Source: Streptomyces rimosus (GTDB taxonomy: Bacteria; Actinomycetota; Actinomycetes; Streptomycetales; Streptomycetaceae). Taken from it: DNA of 64,000 nucleotides. Positions within the stretch are counted from its first letter, which is position 1, and each line of letters starts with the position of its first letter. The position numbers were made by a program, and so were the translations under genes. A model generated the notes under the pieces. It did no database searches. It saw nothing but the letters and a program-made list of their open reading frames with translations, and was not told where the DNA came from. The stretch is taken from the NCBI RefSeq assembly GCF_008704655.1, contig NZ_CP023688.1:6826001-6890000 (forward strand), given 5' to 3'. Positions 7,529 through 15,680 of this stretch are shown in pieces.

Positions 7529-9358
7529 TCAGAGACCGATCTCGGTCTCGAACTCGCCGGCCTCCAGGATCTGCTTGACCGTCGTCAGGTAACGGGCCGC
7601 GTCGGCACCGTCCACCAGGCGGTGGTCGTAGGAGAGCGCCAGGTAGGTCATGTGGCGCACGGCGATGGTCTCGCCCAGCTCCGGGTGGTCGACGACCACC
7701 GGGCGCTTGACGGTGGCGCCGATGCCCAGGATGCCGACCTGGTTCGGCGGCACGATGACCGTGTCGAACAGCGCACCGCGCGAGCCGGTGTTGCTGATCG
7801 TGAAGGTCGCGCCCGACATGTCGTCCGGGCTGATCTTGTTGGTGCGGACCTTGCCGGCCAGCTCCGCGGTCTTGCGGGCGATGCCGGCGATGTTCAGGTC
7901 GCCCGCACCCTTGATGACCGGGGTCATCAGGCCCTTCTCCGCGTCCACCGCGATACCGATGTTCTCGGTGTCGAAGTAGGTGATCGTGCCCTCGTCCTCG
8001 TTGATCCGGGCGTTGACGACCGGGTGGGCCTTCAGCGCCTGGACAGCGGCCTTGACGAAGAACGGCATCGGGGAGAGCTTGACGCCCTCACGCTGCGCGA
8101 AGGCGTCCTTGGCCTTGTTGCGCATCCGCATGATCTTGGTGATGTCCACCTCGACCACGGAGGTCAGCTGCGCCTGGCCGTGCAGCGCCTTCATCATGTT
8201 GTCGCCGATGACCTTGCGCATCCGCGGCATCTTGACGGTCTGACCGCGCAGCGGCGACGCCTCGATGGCCGGGGCCTTGGTGCCCGAAGCGGCCGGGGCA
8301 GCGGCGGCAGCCGGAGCGGCCTGCTTGGCGGCCTCGGCGGCGGCGATGACGTCCTGCTTGCGGATACGGCCACCGACGCCGGTGCCCTTGACCGTGGCCA
8401 GGTTGACGCCGTTCTCCTGGGCCAGCTTGCGGACCAGGGGGGTGACGTACGCGGCGTCCGCCTCACCCGCGGCCGGGGCCGGGGTGACGGGGGCGGCGGC
8501 CGGAGCCGGCGCGGGGGCGGCCGGAACCGGGTCCGGAGCCGGGGTGGTCACGGCCTGCGGGGCCGGGGTGGTGGGCGCCTGGGGGGCCGGGGCCGGAGCC
8601 GGAGCCTCCTGCTTGGGGGCTTCCTGCTTGGGAGCCTCCTGCTTCGGGGCCTCCTGGGCGGGAGCCGGAGCCGCGGGGGCCTCGGCCTGCGCCGGAGCCG
8701 CACCCTTCTGACCGATGACGGCCAGCTTGGCGCCGACCTCGGCGGTCTCGTCCTCGCCCACCAGGATCTCCAGCAGGGTGCCGGCGGTGGGGGCGGGGAT
8801 CTCGGTGTCGACCTTGTCGGTGGAGACCTCCAGCAGCGGCTCGTCCTCGGCCACCTCCTCGCCGACCTCCTTGAGCCAGCGGGTGACGGTGCCCTCGGTG
8901 ACGCTCTCGCCGAGCGCGGGGAGCAGAACATCAGTGCCGGAGGCTCCGGTGGAGCCGGTGCTTGCACCGGAGCCCTGGGCGCCGCCGGCCGGGGCCGCGG
9001 GGGCCTCCTGCTTCGGGGCTTCCTGGGCGGGGGCCTCCTGGGCCGGAGCCGCGGCGGGCTCGGGCTGGGCGGCCGGGGCCTCGGCCTGCGCCGGGGCGGA
9101 CTCGGCCGCGGGCGCGCCGCTGCCGTCGTCGATGATCGCCAGCTCGGCGCCGACCTCGACGGTCTCGTCCTCGGCCACCTTGATGGAGGCCAGCACGCCG
9201 GCGGCGGGGGCGGGGATCTCGGTGTCGACCTTGTCGGTCGACACCTCCAGCAGGGGCTCGTCGGCCTCTACGCGCTCACCCTCGGCCTTGAGCCAGCGGG
9301 TGACGGTGCCCTCGGTGACGCTCTCGCCGAGCGCCGGAAGGGTTACGGAAACCGCCAT
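7529..9358 (-). CDS. sucB: 2-oxo acid dehydrogenase E2 (dihydrolipoamide acyltransferase, sucB type)
   Basis: This 609-residue protein carries two lipoyl domains (about 1-77 and 140-215). Each has the lipoylated lysine in [13 protein letters not shown] and opens with '[18 protein letters not shown]'. Long Ala/Pro/Glu-rich linkers ([12 protein letters not shown] type) join them. A peripheral-subunit binding domain (about 298-335, [15 protein letters not shown] ... [11 protein letters not shown]) precedes the catalytic acyltransferase domain, whose active site is HRLVDGAD with His579 and Asp583. E2 transfers succinyl or acetyl from lipoate to CoA. It is annotated as succinyltransferase in streptomycetes, but the nearest E1 gene is aceE, so it may serve both complexes. 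Start: ATG at 9358 with AAGGAG upstream. It is separated from lpdA by about 50 nt and likely co-transcribed with it. Confidence 0.95.
   Translation of the reverse strand: MAVSVTLPALGESVTEGTVTRWLKAEGERVEADEPLLEVSTDKVDTEIPAPAAGVLASIKVAEDETVEVGAELAIIDDGSGAPAAESAPAQAEAPAAQPEPAAAPAQEAPAQEAPKQEAPAAPAGGAQGSGASTGSTGASGTDVLLPALGESVTEGTVTRWLKEVGEEVAEDEPLLEVSTDKVDTEIPAPTAGTLLEILVGEDETAEVGAKLAVIGQKGAAPAQAEAPAAPAPAQEAPKQEAPKQEAPKQEAPAPAPAPQAPTTPAPQAVTTPAPDPVPAAPAPAPAAAPVTPAPAAGEADAAYVTPLVRKLAQENGVNLATVKGTGVGGRIRKQDVIAAAEAAKQAAPAAAAAPAASGTKAPAIEASPLRGQTVKMPRMRKVIGDNMMKALHGQAQLTSVVEVDITKIMRMRNKAKDAFAQREGVKLSPMPFFVKAAVQALKAHPVVNARINEDEGTITYFDTENIGIAVDAEKGLMTPVIKGAGDLNIAGIARKTAELAGKVRTNKISPDDMSGATFTISNTGSRGALFDTVIVPPNQVGILGIGATVKRPVVVDHPELGETIAVRHMTYLALSYDHRLVDGADAARYLTTVKQILEAGEFETEIGL
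8943..8972. repeat. 30-nt dispersed inverted repeat, copy 1 (inside sucB linker)
   Basis: These 30 nt are identical to 43098-43127 upstream of nadA. They fold as CTCCGGTG/CACCGGAG outer arms, or alternatively CCGGTG-cttg-CACCGG. Here the element encodes part of the Gly/Ser/Thr linker between the two lipoyl domains. Confidence 0.85.
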
Positions 9359-9411
9359 GGTTTCTCTTGCTCCTTACAGAAAGTGCGGATGTGGTCGCGC
9401 CCGGACCGGGA

Positions 9412-10800
9412 TCAGTCGTGGGAGTGCAGAGGCTTGCCGGCCAGGGCCAGGTGGGCCTCGCCGAGCGCCTCGTTCTGCGTCGGGTGCGCGTGGATGAGCT
9501 GCGCAACCTCGGCCGGCAGGGCCTCCCAGTTGTAGACCAGCTGGGCCTCGCCGACCTGCTCGCCCATGCGGTCACCGACCATGTGGACGCCGACCACGGC
9601 ACCGTCCTTGACCTGGACGAGCTTGATCTCGCCCGCGGTCTTGAGGATCTTGCTCTTGCCGTTGCCCGCGAGGTTGTACTTCAGAGCCACGACCTTGTCG
9701 GCACCGTACAGCTCCTTGGCCTTGGCCTCGGTGATGCCCACCGAGGCGACCTCGGGGTGGCAGTACGTCACGCGCGGCACGCCGTCGTAGTCGATCGGCA
9801 CGGTCTTCAGACCGGCCAGTCGCTCCGCCACCAGGATGCCCTCGGCGAAGCCGACGTGCGCGAGCTGGAGGGTGGGGACGAGGTCACCGACGGCCGAGAT
9901 GGTCGGCACGTTGGTCTGCATGTACTCGTCGACCAGGACGTAGCCGCGGTCCATGGCGACCCCGGCCTCCTCGTAGCCCAGGCCCTGGGAGACCGGGCCG
10001 CGGCCGATGGCGACCAGCAGCACCTCGGCCTCGAAGGACTTGCCGTCGGCCAGTGTGACCTTGACGCCGTCCTGGGTGTACTCGGCCTTGTCGAAGAAGG
10101 TGCCGAGGTTGAACTTGATGCCGCGCTTGCGGAAGGCCCGCTCCAGCAGCTTGGAGCTGTTCTCGTCCTCGACCGGGACGAGGTGCTTGAGGCCCTCGAC
10201 GATGGTCACGTCGGTGCCGAAGGACTTCCACGCGGAGGCGAACTCGACGCCGATGACGCCGCCGCCCAGCACGATCGCGGACTTCGGCACGCGGTCCAGC
10301 TTCAGCGCGTGGTCCGAGGAGATGATCCGGTCGCCGTCGATGTTCAGGCCCGGCAGGGACTTCGGCACGGAGCCGGTCGCCAGCAGGATGTGGCGGCCCT
10401 GGACGCGCTGGCCGTTGACGTCGACGGAGGTCGGGGAGGACAGCCGGCCCTCACCCTCGATGTAGGTGACCTTGCGCGAGGCGACCAGGCCCTGCAGACC
10501 CTTGTACAGGCCCGAGATGACCTCGTCCTTGTACTTGTGGACGCCCTCGATGTCGATGCCCTCGAAGGAGGCCTTGACACCGAACTGCGCGGCCTCGCGA
10601 GCCTGGTCCGCGATCTCGCCGGCGTGCAGCAGGGCCTTGGTGGGGATGCAGCCGTTGTGCAGGCAGGTGCCGCCGAGCTTGTTCTTCTCGATCAGGGCGA
10701 CGTCCAGGCCCAGCTGCGCCCCGCGCAGGGCAGCGGCGTAACCGCCGCTACCGCCTCCGAGGATCACTAGGTCGAAAACGGTGCTGGCGTCGTTCGCCAC
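9412..10800 (-). CDS. lpdA: dihydrolipoyl dehydrogenase (E3)
   Basis: This 462-residue flavoprotein reoxidises dihydrolipoamide on E2 and passes the electrons to NAD+. It starts with the FAD-binding GGGSGGYAAA motif. The redox-active disulfide follows in GGTCLHNGCIPTK (Cys46 and Cys51), then an NAD-binding GGGVIGVEFAS. The second FAD contact is ISAVGDLV. The catalytic base pair lies near the C-terminus in HAHPTQNEALGEAH. The length is exactly that of typical bacterial LpdA when the GTG at 10800 is used. GGAGG seven nt upstream supports that start, although the frame is open further upstream. It lies upstream of sucB on the same strand, so lpdA-sucB is probably one transcript ending at 7456. 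Confidence 0.96.
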   Translation of the reverse strand: MANDASTVFDLVILGGGSGGYAAALRGAQLGLDVALIEKNKLGGTCLHNGCIPTKALLHAGEIADQAREAAQFGVKASFEGIDIEGVHKYKDEVISGLYKGLQGLVASRKVTYIEGEGRLSSPTSVDVNGQRVQGRHILLATGSVPKSLPGLNIDGDRIISSDHALKLDRVPKSAIVLGGGVIGVEFASAWKSFGTDVTIVEGLKHLVPVEDENSSKLLERAFRKRGIKFNLGTFFDKAEYTQDGVKVTLADGKSFEAEVLLVAIGRGPVSQGLGYEEAGVAMDRGYVLVDEYMQTNVPTISAVGDLVPTLQLAHVGFAEGILVAERLAGLKTVPIDYDGVPRVTYCHPEVASVGITEAKAKELYGADKVVALKYNLAGNGKSKILKTAGEIKLVQVKDGAVVGVHMVGDRMGEQVGEAQLVYNWEALPAEVAQLIHAHPTQNEALGEAHLALAGKPLHSHD

Positions 10801-11146
10801 GTCACGTCCTCCATGCATGGGTACGCCGGAGCCGGTCGTCGGTGACCGGGCGGCGGCTGTTGATCGGCCGCTTCTTGGATCGGCCCTGAGTAAGGGGGGC
10901 CCTGTCCTGCCAAGAACCCATCTTCGCACTTGTTGAACGCGGGCGGGACGGCGGGCCGGGCTGCGGGGCGGCACGATGGCCGTTCCCGGGGGTTGCGCTG
11001 GCGGTTACTCCGGCGTAGACGTGTACGAATTTCGTCGAGGGCGAACACGCGGCGCACGGCCGCGGTGGCGACCGGCGTACACGCGCGTACGGCCCCGGGT
11101 GCCGTACCCGGGGCCGTACCGTCACATCGGGAGCAACCCGTACGGG
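10801..11146. other. intergenic region between pepA and lpdA
   Basis: This 346-nt interval has no gene. The left part should hold the lpdA promoter (minus strand); it contains a ggcccccc-rich run near 10890, but no hexamer pair is convincing. The right part holds the pepA terminator (11088-11118). Confidence 0.6.
11088..11118 (-). terminator. pepA: terminator hairpin after pepA
   Basis: A perfect 13-bp stem (tacggccccgggt / acccggggccgta) with a 5-nt loop lies 29-59 nt beyond the pepA stop. There is no U tract. Confidence 0.8.
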
Positions 11147-12691
11147 TCAGCCGAGATCGCCCTCGGCGGTGCGCTCGGCCAGGCCCACCAGGGTGCGGAC
11201 CGCGGAGCCGGTGCCGCCCTTGGGGGTGTAGCCGAACGGCGCGCTCTCGTGGAAGGCCGGACCGGCGATGTCCAGGTGTGCCCACGGGATGCCCTCGCCG
11301 ACGAACTCCTGGAGGAAGACACCGGCCAGCAGGCCGCCGCCGGCCCGCTCACCGACGTTCTTCAGGTCGGCGATCGGGGAGTCCAGGCCCTTGCGCAGCT
11401 CGGACGGCATCGGCATCGGCCAGGACGGCTCGCCGGCCTCCTCCGCGATCTCGTGGAGGCTCGCCCGGAAGGCGTCGTCGTTGGCCATGATCCCGAAGGT
11501 GCGGTTGCCCAGCGCCAGCACCATGGCGCCGGTCAGCGTGGCGACGTCCACGATCGCGTCCGGCTGCTCCTCGGAGGCGCGGGTGAGCGCGTCGGCCAGC
11601 ACGAGCCGGCCCTCGGCGTCGGTGTTCAGCACCTCGACGGTCTTGCCGCTGTACATGGTCAGCACGTCGCCGGGGCGCAGCGCGGCGCCGGACGGCATGT
11701 TCTCGGCCAGCGCCAGCCAGCCGGTGACGTTGACCCGCAGGCCCAGCCGGGCGGCGGCCACGACCGCGGCGAACACCGCGGCGGCGCCGCTCATGTCGCA
11801 CTTCATGGTCTCGTTGTGGCCGGCCGGCTTCAGGGAGATGCCGCCCGAGTCGTAGGTGATGCCCTTGCCGACGAGCGCCAGGGTCTTTTCGGCCTTCGCG
11901 TGGGTGTAGCCGATCCGCACCAGGCGCGGCGGGTTCTCCGAGCCCTGGCCGACGCCCATCAGGCCGCCGTAGCCGCCCTTCTTCAGGGCCCGCTCGTCCA
12001 GCACCTCGACCTTGAGGCCGAACTCCTTCGCGGCGGCCTGGGCCTGCGCGGCGAAGGACTTCGGGGTGAGGTCGTTGGAGGGGGTGTTGATCAGGTCGCG
12101 GGCGCGGTTGACCTCGGCGGCCAGCGTCTGGGCCCGCTCGACGGCGGCCTTGTGGGCCTTGTCGCGCGGCTTGCCGCCGAGGATCGCCACCTCGGCGAGC
12201 GGCGCCGACTTGTCGTCGGCCTTCTTGGCGCCGCGGGCGGCCTTCGCGTCGCCGTTGCTGCGGTACGCGCTGAAGGCGTACGCGCCGAGCAGCGCGCCCT
12301 CGCCGATCGCCGCGACGGCCTCGGCGTCCTCCGCGGGCAGCGCGAACGCGGCCTTCTTGCTGCCGGCCAGGGCGCGGGCGGCGGAGCCGGCGGCGCGGCG
12401 CAGCGCCTCGGCGTCGTAGTCCGCGTCCTCGGCCGGGGCCTTGCCCAGACCGACCGCCAGCACGACCGCGGCCTTCAGACCGGAGGCGGCGGGCAGCTTG
12501 GTCACCTCGCCCTCGGCGCCGCTCGCGCCGAGGGTCTCCAGTACGGCGGCGAGCTTGCCGTCGAACGCCTTGTCCACGGCCTCGGCGCCGGGGGCCAGCA
12601 CGGCGCCCTTGGCGCCCTTGGCCAGGCCGACGACGACGGCGTCCGCACGCAACGTCGCGGCGGAGGATGTGCTGAGGGTCAGTGCAGTCAC
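11147..12691 (-). CDS. pepA: leucyl aminopeptidase, M17 family
   Basis: This 514-residue protein has the two-domain structure of M17 aminopeptidases. The N-terminal half (residues 1-170) is the variable macro-like domain. The C-terminal half holds the dizinc active site: VGKGITYDSGGISLKP (Lys and Asp ligands), MKCDMSGAAAVFA, and the family signature NTDAEGRLVLADAL. The enzyme removes N-terminal residues from peptides as a cytoplasmic homohexamer. The ATG at 12691 gives the expected length and the usual 'MTALTLS' actinobacterial opening. The gene is monocistronic, with its own terminator, and divergent from the exopolysaccharide locus at 13055. Confidence 0.95.
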   Translation of the reverse strand: MTALTLSTSSAATLRADAVVVGLAKGAKGAVLAPGAEAVDKAFDGKLAAVLETLGASGAEGEVTKLPAASGLKAAVVLAVGLGKAPAEDADYDAEALRRAAGSAARALAGSKKAAFALPAEDAEAVAAIGEGALLGAYAFSAYRSNGDAKAARGAKKADDKSAPLAEVAILGGKPRDKAHKAAVERAQTLAAEVNRARDLINTPSNDLTPKSFAAQAQAAAKEFGLKVEVLDERALKKGGYGGLMGVGQGSENPPRLVRIGYTHAKAEKTLALVGKGITYDSGGISLKPAGHNETMKCDMSGAAAVFAAVVAAARLGLRVNVTGWLALAENMPSGAALRPGDVLTMYSGKTVEVLNTDAEGRLVLADALTRASEEQPDAIVDVATLTGAMVLALGNRTFGIMANDDAFRASLHEIAEEAGEPSWPMPMPSELRKGLDSPIADLKNVGERAGGGLLAGVFLQEFVGEGIPWAHLDIAGPAFHESAPFGYTPKGGTGSAVRTLVGLAERTAEGDLG

Positions 12692-13054
12692 GGTGATGAA
12701 AGTCCTGTTCCGTCCGGGAATCCGTTCGCGCCCAGGGCGCTGCTGCGGCCGAGCCTACGCTTGGGCCCGCCGCCCGTAACCGCTTGATGCCGTATCGGCC
12801 GTCCTGTCACATCTTCACCACCCGCACCGCTGGCCCCAACGCGCCTCACCAGCCGGGAAGTTGCCGGTTTCACGGGAAACATGGCCGGTCCGGCGTGCCG
12901 GGTTCCGCCGTCAATTCCCGTGCGACGAATGAGACGTGCGTCACAGTCGTGGTGACTGTGGGATACAGGCCCGCGAACCTTCGCATGATGAGCACGAGCC
13001 TGCCCGGTGTGCTTCCGGAAGCAGGGGGACTTCCGGGGGGAAGGGACTGTGCCC
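12692..13054. promoter_or_regulatory. divergent regulatory region between pepA and the exopolysaccharide locus
   Basis: This 363-nt region has no gene. It holds an inverted repeat CACAGTC-n5-GACTGTG at 12942-12960 (alternatively GTCAC-n7-GTGAC at 12940-12956), about 95 nt before the deacetylase start. A perfect 12-bp palindrome GCTTCCGGAAGC lies at 13011-13022, with a second cttccgg at 13030-13036 close to the ribosome-binding site. These are candidate control elements for the locus downstream; no binder can be assigned. Confidence 0.4.
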
Positions 13055-15145
13055 ATGGGCAGCAACAGCAAGTCGTCCATCAGACCGGCCAGGATTCTCA
13101 CGGCGCTCGCCACGGCGTTCGTCACGGCCTTGCCGCTGGCGGTGGCGACCACGCCCGCGCAGGCGGCGCCGGCCGCCGCCGACGTGGTGCCCCGTATCGA
13201 CCTGCGGGTGCTGGTGATCACCGACGGCGGTGACACCACCGACGCCATCGCGAGCGAACTGCGCAGCCAGGGCATCCCGTACACGACCGTCAACCTGTCG
13301 GCCTCCGGCCGGCCGGTGATCAACGAGGCGTTCCTCAGCGACACCGTGGACGGCCGGCCGCGCGCCAAGTTCCAGGGCGTGGTGATGTCGAACGACAACC
13401 CCTTCGGCAGTGCCGACTCGCCGGAGCTGGCGGCCCTGAAGACGTACGAGACCACGTACAAGATCCCGCAGGTGGACGCCTACACCTACGCGCGGCCCGA
13501 CGTCGGCCTGCGCACGCCCGACGAGGGCGGTTACGCCGGTGTGCTGGACGGCTTCGCCACCCGTACCACCGACGCGGGCAAGACCGGGCCCTTCGGCTAC
13601 CTCAAGGGCGCGGTGCCCTTCGAGGACGCCGACCCGAAGGTCTCCGAGTCGTACGGCTACATCGCCCAGCCGGTCGCCAACCCGCCCGCGGGCGCCACGT
13701 TCACGACGTACCTGGACGCGGCCGTGCCGGGCGGCCCGGCGCGCGGCTCGCTGATCGGCGAGTACGCCCACGACGGCCGCAGGGAACTGGTCGTCACCTT
13801 CGCGCAGAATCGTTACCAGCAGCAGTTCCGGCTGCTCGCCCGGGGCATCGTGGACTGGCTGACGCAGGGCGTCCACCTGGGCCAGAGCCGCAACTACTTC
13901 TCCGTACAGGTCGACGACATCTTCGCGCCGGACTCCCGCTGGGACACCAAGAACAACTGCACCCCCGGGGACTTCGACTGCCCGCCGGGTGTGCCGGACA
14001 CCGCGCAGATCCGGATGACCGAGGCGGACGCCGCGTACGCCGCCCAGTGGCAGCGCGACCGCGGCTACCAGCTCGACCTGGTCTACAACGCGGGCTCCGG
14101 CGAGGAGTGGAAGGCGGAACACGGCGGCGTGGACGCGCTGGCCGACCGGCTGCTGGCCGACAAGTCCGCGTACCGCTGGGTCAACCACACCTACACCCAC
14201 CCCTTCCTGGGCTGTGTGCAGGACACCTCGACCGTGCCCTGGCGCTGCGCCAAGGACTGGTTCGGCCAGACCCGGTGGGTCAGCCGCAGCGAGATCACCG
14301 CGGAGATCGAGAAGAACCACGCCTGGGGTGTGGCCAAGGGCCTGGACGTGGACGCCTCGGAGCTGGTCACCGGCGAGCACTCCGGCCTGAAGTCCACGCC
14401 GCAGCAGCCGCAGGACAACCCCAACCTCGCCCCGGCGCTCACCGCCACCGGCGTCAAGTGGCTCGCCAGCGACAACTCGCGGGAATCCGCGCAGCGGCAG
14501 GCCGGCCCGGCGCTGACCGTGCCGCGCTACCCGATGAACGTGTTCTACAACGCGGCGACGGCGGCCGAGGAGACCGACGAGTACAACTGGATCTACACCA
14601 GCAAGGCCGACGGCGGCAGCGGGATCTGCGAGACCGACCCCAACTCCACCTGTCTGCCCGCGCCCCTGCCGACCTCCACCGGCTACACCTCGTACATCGT
14701 CCCGCTGGAGGCGCGCACCGCTCTCGGGCATGCTCTGGCCAACGACCCGCGCCCGCACTACATCCACCAGTCGAACCTCGCCGAGGACCGGATCGCCTAT
14801 CCGGTTCTGGACAAAGTTCTGGCCGACTATCGCGGGTTCTTCGCCGCCGACACGCCGGTCGTCAACCAGCGCCACCGGGACATCGGACGCGAGATGCAGC
14901 AGCGTGCGGCCTGGCAGAAGGCCCTGGACGCCGGTTCGGTGACGGCATACAGAATTGGCGACACTGTCACCATCACGTCGCCGGCCGGGGTGGCCGCTGC
15001 GGCTACGATGCCCGACGGAACCAGAACACAACTCCCGAATGGGACCGTGGATTTCGGCACTCGCTATGCCGGACGGGTATCGGAGTGGGCCACAGCGCAG
15101 TCGCCCGGAGCGGCCATCACGCTCAAGCTTCCGACGACCGCCTGA
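13055..15145 (+). CDS. secreted polysaccharide deacetylase, CE18/Agd3-PelA type
   Basis: This 696-residue exported protein has a Sec signal peptide ending TPAQA/AP (about residue 36). A first module follows (about 45-270: DLRVLVITDGGDTTDAIASEL) resembling the alpha/beta N-terminal region of PelA and Agd3. The deacetylase domain is next: VDD at 286-288 supplies the metal and catalytic Asp, and HTYTH at 378-382 the two metal His. Aromatic motifs such as NWIYTSK follow. In Agd3 and PelA the CE18 domain removes acetyl groups from GalNAc-rich polymers. The ATG at 13055 has AAGGG 9 nt upstream. The gene heads a plus-strand locus with a GT4 glycosyltransferase and GH135 and GH114 hydrolases, which supports a role in an amino-sugar exopolysaccharide. 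Family assignment is from motifs and context, not from alignment. Confidence 0.82.
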   Translation: MGSNSKSSIRPARILTALATAFVTALPLAVATTPAQAAPAAADVVPRIDLRVLVITDGGDTTDAIASELRSQGIPYTTVNLSASGRPVINEAFLSDTVDGRPRAKFQGVVMSNDNPFGSADSPELAALKTYETTYKIPQVDAYTYARPDVGLRTPDEGGYAGVLDGFATRTTDAGKTGPFGYLKGAVPFEDADPKVSESYGYIAQPVANPPAGATFTTYLDAAVPGGPARGSLIGEYAHDGRRELVVTFAQNRYQQQFRLLARGIVDWLTQGVHLGQSRNYFSVQVDDIFAPDSRWDTKNNCTPGDFDCPPGVPDTAQIRMTEADAAYAAQWQRDRGYQLDLVYNAGSGEEWKAEHGGVDALADRLLADKSAYRWVNHTYTHPFLGCVQDTSTVPWRCAKDWFGQTRWVSRSEITAEIEKNHAWGVAKGLDVDASELVTGEHSGLKSTPQQPQDNPNLAPALTATGVKWLASDNSRESAQRQAGPALTVPRYPMNVFYNAATAAEETDEYNWIYTSKADGGSGICETDPNSTCLPAPLPTSTGYTSYIVPLEARTALGHALANDPRPHYIHQSNLAEDRIAYPVLDKVLADYRGFFAADTPVVNQRHRDIGREMQQRAAWQKALDAGSVTAYRIGDTVTITSPAGVAAAATMPDGTRTQLPNGTVDFGTRYAGRVSEWATAQSPGAAITLKLPTTA

Positions 15146-15680
15146 CGCGTTCCCGGCACCGCCAGGCCCGCTTGCCGGGCCCGGCGGGCCCGGACCGGGC
15201 GGCCGGCCGTCGCGTACCCGCACCGCGGCGATCACCCGGCCCGCACGTACACACACAGCACCACCCCATGACATCGCACCACGGCCACGCGCGGCGCGCG
15301 CCCGCACCGCAGCCCGCACGCGGCCGTACCCGCAGCACCGCACCACCCCGCACCAACGACACCGCACAGCTTCCACCGCACAGACTCATCGCGCCCGTAC
15401 CGACGCACCGGTGCAGCAGGGCGCACCCGTCTTCAGGCACCGGCACGGACGCGTGGGTACGGACGCGTCCGTACCGGTGCCCCTCGGGCGTGCCCGCACA
15501 CCGGCACCCGCTCGCCGCACCGGCGTGCCCGCATACGTCCCCGCAGTCCGCGCCCGCACGCCGCACCTGGCCGGCACGGCCGCCGGCCGCACCACCGCGC
15601 CCGCACGGTGCCCGCAACACCCGCGCCCGCGCGCCCCACACCGCTCCACCCAGCACCTATGTTCCCGGGGGGGATTTGCC
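15146..15680. other. C/A-rich non-coding spacer with a 20-nt perfect palindrome
   Basis: This 535-nt stretch lies between the deacetylase and pelF-like genes. The plus strand is dominated by cgcacc/gcaccg-like words. No frame has a ribosome-binding site or family features. Near its middle, 15456-15475 reads GGTACGGACGCGTCCGTACC, a perfect 20-nt palindrome inside a longer weak inverted repeat (caccgg ... ccggtg). It may hold a second promoter or operator for the downstream genes. Confidence 0.5.

Noticed and set aside
12940..12956. BldD (c-di-GMP regulator) box upstream of the exopolysaccharide genes
   Set aside because: The GTCAC ... GTGAC arms are spaced 7 nt apart; the known BldD box has a different centre and spacing.
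15123..15656. Minus-strand frame of 177 codons in the spacer before pelF
   Set aside because: Cys/Gly/Arg-rich, no ribosome-binding site and no recognisable domain; made by the C/A-rich composition of the plus strand.
14955..15680. Upstream extension of the PelF frame into the deacetylase gene and spacer
   Set aside because: The ATG at 15681 has a ribosome-binding site and begins the DUF3492 domain; the extension has no homology and overlaps the deacetylase in another frame.
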